The notes below the pieces were generated by a model that did no database searches, was not told the origin of the DNA, and worked only from the letters and a program-made list of their open reading frames with translations. Shown in pieces: positions 17,004 through 25,660 of a stretch of 64,000 bases of DNA (position 1 is its first letter; each line of letters starts with the position of its first letter). The translations under genes and the position numbers were made by a program. The DNA lies in NCBI GenBank assembly GCA_050011895.1, contig JBEKIF010000009.1, forward strand, positions 32,783 to 96,782. The letters are read 5' to 3'. The stretch is from DATBGO01 sp050011895. GTDB taxonomy: Bacteria > Actinomycetota > Actinomycetes > Streptosporangiales > Streptosporangiaceae.

Positions 17004-19517
17004 ATGAACGACATCCCCACCCGGGCCAGCGCCGTCATCGTGGGCGCCGGCATCGTCGGCAACAGCCTGGCCTATCACCTCGCCCGGCTGGGCTGGCACG
17101 AGCTTGTGCTGGTCGACAAGGGCCCGATGCCCAACCCAGGCGGCTCGACCGGGCACGCCTCCAACTTCATCTTCCCGATCGAATACTCGAAGATGATGAT
17201 GGAGCTGACCGCCGACAGCACCAGGCAGTACAAGGAGCTGGGCGTCTTCACCGAAAGCGGCGGCATCGAGGTCGCGCGGACCGCCGGGCGGATGACCGAG
17301 CTGCGCCGCCGCTGCACGGCGGCCAAGGCGTGGGGAATCCCGGCGCAGCCGCTGACGCCAGCAGAGGTGGCCGGGCTGGTCCCGTATCTTGACGAGTCCG
17401 TCATTCTGGGCGGCGCCAGCTTCCCGACCGTCGGCGTGGTCGACTCGCTGCGCGCCGGGACGCTGATGCGCGAGCAGGCGCAGCAGCTCGGCGCGCTGAC
17501 CGTGCTGGCAGGCACCGAGGTGCTGGGGATCGACAAGTCGCCGGATGGCCGGGTCAGCGCGGTGCGGACCAGCAAGGGCGACATCCAGACGCCGGTCGCG
17601 GCGATCTGCTGCGGCGTCTGGAGCCCGCGGATCGCGCGGCTGGCCGGGGGGCGTATCCCGCTGACCCCGGTCGTGCACCAGATGATCAGCGTCGGGCCGA
17701 TCGCGCTGTTCGCCGAGACGCCCGGCGAGATCTCCTACCCGATCGTCCGGGATGTGGACGCCAACATGTACGAGCGCCAGCACGGCGGCGACATGGAGGT
17801 GGGCTCGTACGCGCACCGGCCGATCATCGTGGCGCCCGACGAGATCCCGTCGATCGAGGAAGCCGTCATGTCGCCCACCGAGATGCCGTTCACCCAGAAC
17901 GACTTCGACCCGCAGCTCCTGCAAGCCCTGGAGCTGATGCCTGATCTGCTGGGCGATGAACTCGCCGGCATCCGTTATGCAATCAATGGTCTTATCGCGA
18001 TGACGCCGGACGGGCATCCGGTGCTCGGTGAAATCCCGGAGGTCCCCGGGCTCTGGTCGGTCGCGGCGAGCTGGATCAAGGAGGGCCCCGGCATCGGCCG
18101 CGCGGTCGCTGAGTGGATGAGCGGCGAGGTGCCTGAAATCGACATCCACGAGTCAGACATCGCCAGGTTCTACGGTCACCAGAAGACCACCGCGCACGTG
18201 ACAGCCAGGGCGCGGGAGGGCTTCAACAAGATGTACGGGATCGTGCACCCGGGCGAGCAGTGGGAGTCCGGCCGGCCGCTGCGGCTCAGCCCCCTGTACG
18301 AGCGCGAGCGTGAGCTTGGCGCGGTGTTCTTCGAGACCGTCGGCTGGGAGCGGCCGTTCTGGTACGCGTCCAACGGGGCCCTGCTGGAACGCTACGGCGG
18401 ACGGCTGATGGAGCGCGAGGCCGAGTGGGAGTCACGCTGGTGGTCGCCGATCATCAACGCGGAGCATCTGGCCATGCGCGAGCACTGCGGGATCGTCGAC
18501 CTGTCCGCCTTCGCGATCTTCGACGTGATCGGCCCGGGCGCCCTTAACACTGTTCAGTCGCTGGCTGTCGCGCAGCTGGATGTCCGGCCAGGCCGGGTCG
18601 TGTACACCGCACTGCTGAACGACGGCGGCGGCTTCGTGGCCGACCTGACGATCATGCGGCTGGGGCCGGAGCGGTTTCGCGTGGTCACCGGTGGTGCCAC
18701 CGGGATGATGGACCTCAAGTGGTTCACCGACCACCTGCCCGCCGACGCCGCGGTCGCCGACCTGACCTCGGCCTGGATCACGATCGGCCTATGGGGCCCG
18801 GCCGCCAGGGACATCCTGGCCGCGGTCACGCCCGACGACGTCTCGCAGGCCGGTTTCGGCTTCGCGACCTGCCGGGAGATCGAGGTCGGCGGGGCCAGCG
18901 TGCTGGCGTCGCGGATCTCCTATGTGGGCGAGCTCGGCTGGGAACTGCACGTTCCGGCCGAACAGGGCGCCCGGGTCTGGGACACCCTCTGGGAGGCTGG
19001 CCGGCCCGGCGGGCTGATCCCGGCCGGCATCGGCGTCTACGGGACCACCGGCAGGCTGGAGAAGGGGTACCGGGCCTACGGCGCGGAGCTCGAGGCCTCC
19101 TACAACCTGGTGGAAGCCGGGATGACCAGACCGAGGGTGAAGGCACCGGATTTCACCGGCAAGGACGCCTACCTGGCGCAGCGGGATAGTCGGCCATGCG
19201 CGCTGCTGTGCACCCTGACGGTGGACGACCACCGGAGCGCCGGCGGCCAGCTGCGGTACCCGCTCGGCGGCGAGCCGATCCTCACCCGTTCCGGCGAGCC
19301 GCTGATCGACGCCAAGGGACGCCATTCCTACGTGACCAGCGCAGGCTCGGGGCCCTCGGTCGGCAAGCACCTGCTGATGGCCTACCTGCCGGCCGACCGG
19401 GCGGTGGCAGGCAACCAGCTGGCCGTCGAGTACCTCGGCGAACAGTATCCGGTGACCGTCGCGGTGGCCGGGGCCACGCCGCTGTTCGACCCGGCGAACG
19501 AGCGGATCAGGAGCTGA
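17004..19517 (+). CDS. FAD-dependent dimethylglycine/sarcosine dehydrogenase-like protein with GcvT domain
   Basis: 837-residue fusion. The N-terminal half is a DAO-type FAD oxidoreductase (AVIVGAGIVGNSLAYHL at residues 10-26; GGSTGHASN with His51 at the position of the covalent-FAD histidine of dimethylglycine and sarcosine dehydrogenases). The C-terminal half, from about 430, is an aminomethyltransferase (GcvT) fold that binds THF and captures the one-carbon unit as 5,10-methylene-THF (MREHCGIVDLSAFAIFDVIGP; SYVGELGWELHVP; C-terminal barrel to 830). Length and order match dimethylglycine dehydrogenases. ATG 17004 is the natural start; earlier in-frame sequence belongs to the permease and hairpin region. 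It is followed after 5 bp by ETF beta, so electrons go to ETF. Substrate within the N-methylglycine series is inferred. Confidence 0.88.
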   Translation: MNDIPTRASAVIVGAGIVGNSLAYHLARLGWHELVLVDKGPMPNPGGSTGHASNFIFPIEYSKMMMELTADSTRQYKELGVFTESGGIEVARTAGRMTELRRRCTAAKAWGIPAQPLTPAEVAGLVPYLDESVILGGASFPTVGVVDSLRAGTLMREQAQQLGALTVLAGTEVLGIDKSPDGRVSAVRTSKGDIQTPVAAICCGVWSPRIARLAGGRIPLTPVVHQMISVGPIALFAETPGEISYPIVRDVDANMYERQHGGDMEVGSYAHRPIIVAPDEIPSIEEAVMSPTEMPFTQNDFDPQLLQALELMPDLLGDELAGIRYAINGLIAMTPDGHPVLGEIPEVPGLWSVAASWIKEGPGIGRAVAEWMSGEVPEIDIHESDIARFYGHQKTTAHVTARAREGFNKMYGIVHPGEQWESGRPLRLSPLYERERELGAVFFETVGWERPFWYASNGALLERYGGRLMEREAEWESRWWSPIINAEHLAMREHCGIVDLSAFAIFDVIGPGALNTVQSLAVAQLDVRPGRVVYTALLNDGGGFVADLTIMRLGPERFRVVTGGATGMMDLKWFTDHLPADAAVADLTSAWITIGLWGPAARDILAAVTPDDVSQAGFGFATCREIEVGGASVLASRISYVGELGWELHVPAEQGARVWDTLWEAGRPGGLIPAGIGVYGTTGRLEKGYRAYGAELEASYNLVEAGMTRPRVKAPDFTGKDAYLAQRDSRPCALLCTLTVDDHRSAGGQLRYPLGGEPILTRSGEPLIDAKGRHSYVTSAGSGPSVGKHLLMAYLPADRAVAGNQLAVEYLGEQYPVTVAVAGATPLFDPANERIRS

Positions 19518-19522
19518 CCGCG

Positions 19523-20293
19523 GTGGAGATCGCAGTCTGCGTCAAGCGGATCCCGATGGTCGGCGGCAAGATCGTCGTGACCGCCGACGGGCAGGGCGTC
19601 GATACCCGGATGTCGGGGTTCACGGTCAGCCCGCACGAAGAGTGCGCGATTGAAGAGGCCGTGCAGCTCACGCAGCGGCTGGGCGGCAGTGTATCGGTGC
19701 TGACGCTCGGGCCGCCCGAGGCCGCCGACCAGCTGCGGGACGCACTCGCGCTCGGCGCGTCGCGGGCTGTGCTGCTGGAGACCGACGGCGCGGAATGGGG
19801 CCCGATTGCCACCGCCGAGGCGATCGCCGAGCAGGCCCTGCGCCGCGCCGCGGGGCCCGAGGGGCCTTATGACCTGCTGCTATTCGGGAACGAGGCTGCT
19901 GATACCGGTGGCTACCAGGTCGCCGTCCGGGTTGCGCACGCGCTCGGCCTGCCATGTGTCACCGGCATCAAGAATATCGAGATAACGGATGACCGGGCGT
20001 CAGCCAGCCGCGAGTACCGGGGCACCGAGGAGCTATTCGACCTTCCCTTGCCCGCGGTGATCTCCGTCAAGGAGGGCATCAACCTGCCCAGATACCCGTC
20101 CCTGCCGGGCCGCCTGCGGGCCAAGCGCGCGCCCATCGAGCGCTACCCCGTGCAGCGGCGGGACGACGGGCTGCGGACGACAGGGCTCCGGGTTCCGGCC
20201 GGGGAGCACCGCCGGGCCGACGTCCTGGGGAACGGGCCGGACGCGGTGCCCGCGCTGGTCCGGCTGCTCGATGAGCTGGGGGTGCTGTCGTGA
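19523..20293 (+). CDS. etfB: Electron transfer flavoprotein beta subunit
   Basis: ETF beta carries AMP and, with alpha, accepts electrons from the flavoprotein dehydrogenase encoded just upstream. It shows the N-terminal VEIAVCVKRIP, the NPHEECAIEEA-like SPHEECAIEEAVQL, the GNEAADTGGYQVAVRVAHALGLP block, and LPAVISVKEGINLPRYPSL near the end. 256 residues is normal. The start is GTG 19523, five bases after the dehydrogenase stop with CAGGAG ahead. A longer in-frame reading overlaps the dehydrogenase and is not real. Confidence 0.93.
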   Translation: MEIAVCVKRIPMVGGKIVVTADGQGVDTRMSGFTVSPHEECAIEEAVQLTQRLGGSVSVLTLGPPEAADQLRDALALGASRAVLLETDGAEWGPIATAEAIAEQALRRAAGPEGPYDLLLFGNEAADTGGYQVAVRVAHALGLPCVTGIKNIEITDDRASASREYRGTEELFDLPLPAVISVKEGINLPRYPSLPGRLRAKRAPIERYPVQRRDDGLRTTGLRVPAGEHRRADVLGNGPDAVPALVRLLDELGVLS

Positions 20294-20330
20294 GAGTCCG
20301 GTTGCCTTGGCTGACTGCGAGGGCGGCGTC

Positions 20331-21485
20331 GTGACCGTACTCTGTCTGGTTGAGTTGGACGGCGACGGGCCGGCCGAGCCGTCGTTGCGGGCTCTTACCT
20401 TTGCCAGGAGGCTGGCTGGCCCGGCTGGCGTCACGGCGGTGGCGTTCGGCATGGGTGCGCCCGGCTCGCCTGGCCCGGCAGGCTCGCCCGGTCCGGCAGG
20501 CTCGCCCGGTCCGGCTGGCGGCCCGCTCGCTGCCGAGGTGTCCGCGTACGGCGCGGCCGATATCTACGCTGTCACGGCCGGTCGGCTGGCCGGTTATGCG
20601 CCGCAGGCCTGGGCACGTGCGCTCGCCGCTCTGATCGGCGAGACATCGGCAACCGCCGTGGTCGCCGCGGGCACCGACCGCGGCAGCGAGGTGCTGGCCC
20701 ACTTGGGCGCGATCACCGGCCTGCCGATGGCAGCGAACTGCACATCCGCTAGCCGCGGTGCCGACGGTTCCTACCGGCTCGTCAGGCACCGGTGGGCGGG
20801 CAGCTTGCTGGAAGACGCCGTGCTGGAGACCGCACCGGCCCTGCTGACCGTGGCGGTGGACGCGGTTACGGCGGAGCCCGTGCGGGCGGCTGGGGGGTCG
20901 GTGTCGGCCGCGGAATCACTGCCGGCCGGGGGATCGGTGTCGGCCGACGGGTCGATGTCGGCCGCGGGATCGCTGCCGGCTGGGGGGTCGGTGCCGGCCG
21001 GGGGATCGGTGCCCGCGCAGGTGCATGACTACCAGGCAGAGCTTGACGAGGCGGATCTGCTGGTCGTCGCGCGGGAATCGGCCGAGCGCAGTGCCGGAGT
21101 CTCGCTGGCCAGCGCCCGGGTGGTAGTCGGCGGCGGACGCGGGGTCGGCGGCCCGGAGGGATTCGGGCCGCTTGAAGAACTCGCCGGGCTGCTCGGCGGC
21201 GTCGTCGGCGTCTCGCGCGTCGTGACCAGCCAGGGCTGGCGGCCGCACAGGCAGCAGGTCGGCCAGACTGGCACCCGCATCTCGCCTGAGCTCTACCTCG
21301 CGTGCGGGATCAGCGGGGCGATCCAGCACATGGCCGGCTGCCTGAGCGCCAAGCACATCATCGCGGTCAACACCGACCCGGACGCGCCGATCATCTCGCA
21401 TGCCGACTACGCGGTGATCGGCGACCTGAATCAGGTCATCCCGGCGCTCGTCGCGGCGCTGCGGGCGCGGGCCGGCTCGTCCTAG
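20331..21485 (+). CDS. etfA: Electron transfer flavoprotein alpha subunit with two repeat insertions
   Basis: The C-terminal FAD domain is canonical: GQTGTRISPELYLACGISGA, IQHMAGC and APIISHADYAVIGDL. The N-terminal half has AAGTDRGSEVLAHLGAITGLP. Two stretches are foreign to the family: a GSPGPA repeat (about residues 45-63) and a GGSVSA/GGSVPA repeat (about 190-228). Both are built from short tandem DNA repeats kept in frame; they sit in surface-loop positions, so the protein may still fold. GTG 20331 follows a GAGGGCGG stretch and gives 384 residues, longer than the usual 310-330 because of the insertions. It is the last gene of the dehydrogenase-ETF operon. Confidence 0.9.
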   Translation: MTVLCLVELDGDGPAEPSLRALTFARRLAGPAGVTAVAFGMGAPGSPGPAGSPGPAGSPGPAGGPLAAEVSAYGAADIYAVTAGRLAGYAPQAWARALAALIGETSATAVVAAGTDRGSEVLAHLGAITGLPMAANCTSASRGADGSYRLVRHRWAGSLLEDAVLETAPALLTVAVDAVTAEPVRAAGGSVSAAESLPAGGSVSADGSMSAAGSLPAGGSVPAGGSVPAQVHDYQAELDEADLLVVARESAERSAGVSLASARVVVGGGRGVGGPEGFGPLEELAGLLGGVVGVSRVVTSQGWRPHRQQVGQTGTRISPELYLACGISGAIQHMAGCLSAKHIIAVNTDPDAPIISHADYAVIGDLNQVIPALVAALRARAGSS

Positions 21486-21563
21486 CCGGGCCGGCTCGTC
21501 CTAGCCGGGCCGATCCGATCCGACTGCTCGCGGGCTCCGCTGCGGCGCCCCTGGGCGCGTCAC

Positions 21564-21638
21564 CGCAGCGCCCCACCCGCAGCGCCCCACCCGCAGCGCC
21601 CCACCCGCAGCGCCCCACCCGCAGCGCCCCACCCGCAG
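21564..21638. repeat. 15-bp tandem array between etfA and tetR
   Basis: Five exact copies of CGCAGCGCCCCACCC lie in the 177-bp gap between two convergent genes. Just before them the etfA tail GGGCCGGCTCGTCCTAG is duplicated. Confidence 0.93.
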
Positions 21639-21662
21639 CGCAGCTCGAGGTCGTTGTCGCGG

Positions 21663-22328
21663 CTACGCCGAGTCTGTGCCGGCCGCAACCATGGGTGCGG
21701 GCGCCAGGGTGCCAAGGATATTGCGCGCTACGGCCTTGAACCGGTCGAGGTCGCCGTAGGGCCTAGCAACCAGCATGGCTCCTTCCAGGCTGCCGATGAT
21801 CGTCCGCGCCGTATCTCGTGCCGTGCCCTCGAACCGCAGGGTGCCCGCCGCCCTGCCGTGCTCAAGAACCTCCTCCAGCCAGGTCTCGTTGGCGTCGAAG
21901 AAGCGGAGCACGGCCACTCGCATAGCCTCCGGGAGGGTCTGGTATTCGGCCGCCAGCATGCCGCACAGGCACATCCGCTGGTTGCGCAGCACATCGAGAT
22001 AGAGGCTGGCGTAGGCATCGAGCTTGGCGGCCGGCTGCGCGCCGGCGCAGTCCACGGCCGTCAGCGCAGCAGCGAAGCGTGCCGCATAACGGGTGATGAG
22101 TGCCTCGCCAAGCTCGGCCTTGCCGGCGAAGTGATAGTGCAGGGCCGCTTTGGTGATCTTCATCTCGGCCGCTACGTCGGCATAGCTGAAGCCGTTGAAC
22201 CCGCGGGTCTGTACCAGCGCCTCGGCGACATCAAGGATCCGCGATGCAGTGCCCGAGTAGGCCGGACCCGTGTCGGACGGGCCCGCACGGGCGGCGCCCG
22301 TTTCGTCACGTTTGCCTGCGGTCACCAT
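21663..22328 (-). CDS. TetR/AcrR-family repressor
   Basis: The N-terminal TetR helix-turn-helix (ILDVAEALVQTRGFNGFSYADVAAEMKITKAALHYHFAGKAEL split over about residues 30-72) is followed by a ligand domain resembling TetR_C members that sense small electrophiles or organic ligands (LDVLRNQRMCLCGMLAAEYQTLP, with a Cys-Leu-Cys). 221 residues from ATG 22328. Three repeated palindromic boxes lie just upstream (22364-22432), so it is probably autoregulated. The neighbour on the other side of the gap is a DUF2332 gene; no obvious regulon partner is seen. Confidence 0.9.
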   Translation of the reverse strand: MVTAGKRDETGAARAGPSDTGPAYSGTASRILDVAEALVQTRGFNGFSYADVAAEMKITKAALHYHFAGKAELGEALITRYAARFAAALTAVDCAGAQPAAKLDAYASLYLDVLRNQRMCLCGMLAAEYQTLPEAMRVAVLRFFDANETWLEEVLEHGRAAGTLRFEGTARDTARTIIGSLEGAMLVARPYGDLDRFKAVARNILGTLAPAPMVAAGTDSA

Positions 22329-22363
22329 GAGCCTTTTGCCTTCCCGGCACCGCCATTTGACGA

Positions 22364-22432
22364 CTGACCTACTGATAGGTAAGTTGATGGCTGACCTACT
22401 GGCGGGTAGCACGCTGACCTACTGGTAAGTAA
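22364..22432. promoter_or_regulatory. Triple operator of the TetR repressor
   Basis: CTGACCTACTG occurs at 22364, 22391 and 22414. The first copy contains the palindrome ACCTA-CTGA-TAGGT (22368-22381 region); the other two have decayed right arms (CGGGT, TAAGT). Spacings of 27 and 23 bp place the boxes on about the same helix face for at least one pair. The array lies 36 bp upstream of the tetR start. Confidence 0.75.
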
Positions 22433-22815
22433 ATATACGCCTGATGGAGGATGATAGCGAGTTCCGGGTCTGACACCGCGGCCCCCCGGATGCGAGTGAC
22501 CCGCTCGGCGGGTTTGGTGTCCCGGCGGCTGGGCCGCCAGAGGGCCCTCCCAGTCAGAGCGTAGGAACTTCAGTGCATAGCCCCGTACCGGTGCGGCCTG
22601 ACGGCCCCGCCGACGACCCCCCCGTCGGCGGGGCCCCTCCGCGTTCGGGGCGCGGCCAGGCCACCAAACGAAGGAACCGGCTGACCGCGCACTGCAGGGC
22701 TCCGTACCCCGATGGCCGTGGCTGCTTTCATGATCGCGGTCTTCCGCGGGTGCTCGCGCCCCCCATCAACCATGATCATCGAAAACGCGCGGGTGAACCC
22801 TGCGATAGTTATGGC
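22433..22815. other. 383-bp gap rich in hairpins, no gene seen
   Basis: Contains a perfect 12-bp stem GGCCCCGCCGAC (22603-22614) / GTCGGCGGGGCC (22624-22635) with a 9-base loop, and a smaller stem GGCGGC-TGG-GCCGCC (22524-22538). A frame is open through much of it into the DUF2332 gene but has no ribosome site or conservation I can recognise. It could be an untranslated leader or a small structured RNA; I cannot name a family. Confidence 0.45.
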
Positions 22816-23901
22816 GTGGACAGCCAGGGCCACGATGAGACGCCGGCCTCGCAGACCGCCCGGCGGCTGCGCAGGCAGGCGGTGGCCTGCGCCCACCTGG
22901 GCAGCCCGCTATACGCAGAACTGCTTGATCATGCGGCGGACGACCTGCTGTCCGGTGGCCCGACCGCCGAGGTGCTCGCCGGTAACCTTGCCGATCCGTG
23001 GCGGAGTGCGCTGGCCCTGCGGATGCTGGGCGGCGTTCATGCGCTTGTCCTGACCGGGCGGGCGCCCGACCTGGCGGTCTTCTATCCGTCGGCCGGCGGC
23101 ACGGCTGCGCCAGGACCGGGCGGCGGCGATGCCTGGGCGGCGCTGCGGCGGCTACTGGCCGAGCAGCCTGACGCCATCCGCTCGTGGCTCGGCCGGCCTC
23201 CGCAGACCAACGAGGTGGGCCGCGCGGCCGCGCTGCTTGGCGGCCTCCGCCAGGTCGTCGCCGAGGCTCGGCTGCCGGTCCGGCTGGTGGAGATCGGCGC
23301 CAGCGCCGGGCTGAACTTGCGAGCTGACCGGTTCTGCGTGCCAGGGGACGCTGGCAGCTACGGTGATCCATCGTCGCCGGTGGTGCTGACAAGCGGATGG
23401 CGCGGGCAGCCGCCGCCAGACGCGCCCGTCGAGGTGATCGAGCGGACGGGCGGGGACCGCGCGCCGATCGACCCGGCCACGCCGCACGGGAGGCTCACGT
23501 TGGCTGCCTACGTCTGGCCGGATCAGCCCGACCGGATGGCCCGGCTCCGCGGTGCGTTCGCTGTCGCCGCTGCGATCCCGGCCGACCTGCGGCGGGAGGC
23601 GGCATCAGACACAGTGCACCGCACCGTCCTGGCCGAAGGCAGCTGGACCGTGCTGTGGCACTCGATCGTGCGCCAGTACCTCGACGACGCACAGCGGACG
23701 GCTGTCGCGGACCGGATCGCCATGCTGGGCGCTGATGCCACGCCCGCTGCGCGTTTCGCCTATCTCTTCCTCGAACCGCACCGTCCCACCGCTGAGAGCG
23801 AGTGCCTGGTGTCACTGACGACCTGGCCGGGCGGTGATCAGCGCATCATCGGCACCGCGCCGCCGCACGGGCTGCCAACCACCTGGAAGCAGCAGGAGTG
23901 A
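22816..23901 (+). CDS. DUF2332 family protein
   Basis: Recognisable as the DUF2332 family: ARRLRRQAVACAHLGSPLYAELL at the N-terminus, TNEVGRAAALLGG in the middle, then VRLVEIGASAGLNLRADRF and the C-terminal VLWHSIVRQYL with LTTWPGGDQRIIG. The VEIGASAGLN motif resembles a methyltransferase motif I, so a SAM-dependent activity is conceivable but unproven. GTG 22816 gives 361 residues, the usual length; in-frame sequence upstream lacks similarity. Converges on the metF operon. Confidence 0.82.
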   Translation: MDSQGHDETPASQTARRLRRQAVACAHLGSPLYAELLDHAADDLLSGGPTAEVLAGNLADPWRSALALRMLGGVHALVLTGRAPDLAVFYPSAGGTAAPGPGGGDAWAALRRLLAEQPDAIRSWLGRPPQTNEVGRAAALLGGLRQVVAEARLPVRLVEIGASAGLNLRADRFCVPGDAGSYGDPSSPVVLTSGWRGQPPPDAPVEVIERTGGDRAPIDPATPHGRLTLAAYVWPDQPDRMARLRGAFAVAAAIPADLRREAASDTVHRTVLAEGSWTVLWHSIVRQYLDDAQRTAVADRIAMLGADATPAARFAYLFLEPHRPTAESECLVSLTTWPGGDQRIIGTAPPHGLPTTWKQQE

Positions 23902-23903
23902 GC

Positions 23904-23919
23904 AGGCGCGCTGGCGCCT
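23904..23919. terminator. Small hairpin between convergent genes
   Basis: AGGCGC-GCTG-GCGCCT forms a perfect 6-bp stem two bases after the DUF2332 stop, in the 107-bp gap facing the metF stop. Short, and without a T-run, so a weak call. Confidence 0.35.
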
Positions 23920-24008
23920 CGCACTGCCGCCACCAAGCCGTACCGCTGAGCCAGTTAACCGGCGGCAGACCGGCGGCAAGCGCCGCCGTAGCTGACGGGC
24001 CGCGGTGA

Positions 24009-24923
24009 TCAGGCTGGCCGCTGGCCCGGGGCGGGCGAGAACGGCTCAGCCGGCCCGGCCGTGGGCCCGCCGTTGGTCTGCCCGGTCAGGCCGTCCAGCA
24101 GCCAGCGCCGCCACTGCTCGGTCTGGCGGACCTGGTTAAAGGTGAAGACGTGCAGCCCTTCGACGGCTGACGCGGGAGAGACCAGGGCGGCCGCGGTGCG
24201 CTCCAGCAGCCGCTCCGGGCTGTAGCCGCCGGGCCCGCCCAACCGCAGGAACCAATCCTTGTGCCCGGTGAGGAACCTGGCTGACTCGCTGACCCCTGCT
24301 TTGGCCGCCATCCTTAGCAGCATGGCCCGGTCCACCGGGCCCGCGAGCCCGACGAACAACGGCAGTTTCACACCGCGGGCCCGCACCCGTGAGATCCACT
24401 TGCGCAGCGCGGCCGGGTCGAAGCAGAGGTTGCTGACGAGGTAGGTCGCGTAGCGTCGCTTGTCCCACATCGCTTGAATAGTGATGTCGTCCTCGATCCT
24501 CGGATGGCTCTCCGGGTACCCGGTCACCCCGACCCGAGAGAACGGGCGGCCCATCGCGGTGAGCTGGTCGAGCAGGGACAGCGCGCTGTCGAACCGCCCG
24601 ACGGGCGTGTCCGCATCACCCGCCGGGACGAACACGTCATCAACTCCGCATGCCGTCAGCCTGGCGCTGATGTCCGCGAGATGCGCATCGTCCCTGACCA
24701 GCCGGGCGGATAGGTGAGGCACCACGTGATAGCCGTGCGCGGCCAGCCGCTCGGTGAGATCCAGGGTGGCGTCCAGCCCCTTAGCCGGCGAGGCTGTCAC
24801 CGTCACCGTGATGCCAAGCGGCACCCATTCGAGCACAATGTCCTCGATGCTCGCGGCGGGCAGCACCTCATACCTTGGCTGCCGCAGGAGCGGCACGGCC
24901 CGCGCCAGCCGGCCGCGGATCAC
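24009..24923 (-). CDS. Methylenetetrahydrofolate reductase (MetF)-like protein
   Basis: Divergent MetF-family TIM-barrel flavoprotein of 304 residues. Readable landmarks are the first strand region YEVLPA..., HLSARLVRD (family HLS/T region), VFVPAGDADTP (matching the LRGD loop), YPESHP, and VSNLCFDP matching the FAD/folate-contacting QLFFD loop. It ends GLHVFTFNQVRQTEQW (family GLHFYTLN). In this operon it would oxidise methyl-THF, delivered by the corrinoid methyltransferases, to methylene-THF, the reverse of its biosynthetic direction. GTG 24923 overlaps the DUF1638 stop (GTGA). The last 25 residues are a low-complexity tail. Confidence 0.85.
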   Translation of the reverse strand: MIRGRLARAVPLLRQPRYEVLPAASIEDIVLEWVPLGITVTVTASPAKGLDATLDLTERLAAHGYHVVPHLSARLVRDDAHLADISARLTACGVDDVFVPAGDADTPVGRFDSALSLLDQLTAMGRPFSRVGVTGYPESHPRIEDDITIQAMWDKRRYATYLVSNLCFDPAALRKWISRVRARGVKLPLFVGLAGPVDRAMLLRMAAKAGVSESARFLTGHKDWFLRLGGPGGYSPERLLERTAAALVSPASAVEGLHVFTFNQVRQTEQWRRWLLDGLTGQTNGGPTAGPAEPFSPAPGQRPA

Positions 24924-25660
24924 TGCGTGCCGCCAACATCTTCGCCCACGAGGAGCTCGAGCTCACGCTCCAGTCCGGTGGTGCCGACATCGATCACTTT
25001 CAGCGGCAGGCCGAACATGGCGCCGATGGCGGCCGCCTCCGCCGCAAGCGCCGGGTCACGGGACTGCGCCAGCCAGACCACCCGCCGGTAGTGGCCGAAA
25101 TAGTCGGGCCACAGCCCTGGGTGCCGGTCCAGGCCCAGCTCGGCGAGCACGCTGCGGCGGAAGCTGCGCACCAGGAAGTCGGTCAGCAGGTAGGTCCCGG
25201 GCTCGGCCGTCAGCATCGCCCGCAGCCGGTCGGGGCCGGCCAGCACGTCATAGCAGTGCAGCCCGGGCAGGCGGCGCAGGCCGATCCGCTGGCACAGCTC
25301 ATCAAGCGCCCCGTAGCTCCCGCAGTCCGCGTAGCCGAGCGCCACCCGCAGGCCGCGGGCCTGCAGCTCGAGAGCCAGCCGCTCGGCGGCCGGGGCGATC
25401 CTGTCGGGATGGTTGTGCAGCAGCGACGGCAGGCAGTGCAGCTCAATCGGCCAGCCACGGCGCGCGGCTATCTCACGGATGTGGCCGCCAAGTGCCCCGC
25501 AGGCGATCACCGCCGCGCCGGGCCCGGCCGTGCCTGGCTGCCGCCGGGCCGTGTCTGGCTGCCGCCCGGCCGCAGCTGGCGCCCGCCGAGCGTCAGGCCG
25601 GGAATGGCAGTTGCTCGACGAACCGGTCGTTGAAGTCAGGGCGGTCGGAGAGCTCGACAT
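24920..25660 (-). CDS. DUF1638 family protein in corrinoid methyltransferase operon
   Basis: From residue 51 (VIACGALGGHI) onward this is a DUF1638 protein: CGYxD-like LGYADCGSYGALDEL, GLHCYDVLAG, YLLTDFLVRSF and a C-terminal IDVGTTGLERELELLV. DUF1638 proteins of unknown biochemistry recur beside MttB/corrinoid genes in anaerobes (established association, from memory), so a helper role in methyl transfer is likely. Start choice: ATG 25660 has GAGGAGGTGAGG just upstream but lies 68 bases inside the previous gene and adds 50 low-complexity residues with a duplicated 21-bp segment; GTG 25510 would begin exactly at the domain. Confidence 0.8.
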   Translation of the reverse strand: MSSSPTALTSTTGSSSNCHSRPDARRAPAAAGRQPDTARRQPGTAGPGAAVIACGALGGHIREIAARRGWPIELHCLPSLLHNHPDRIAPAAERLALELQARGLRVALGYADCGSYGALDELCQRIGLRRLPGLHCYDVLAGPDRLRAMLTAEPGTYLLTDFLVRSFRRSVLAELGLDRHPGLWPDYFGHYRRVVWLAQSRDPALAAEAAAIGAMFGLPLKVIDVGTTGLERELELLVGEDVGGTQ

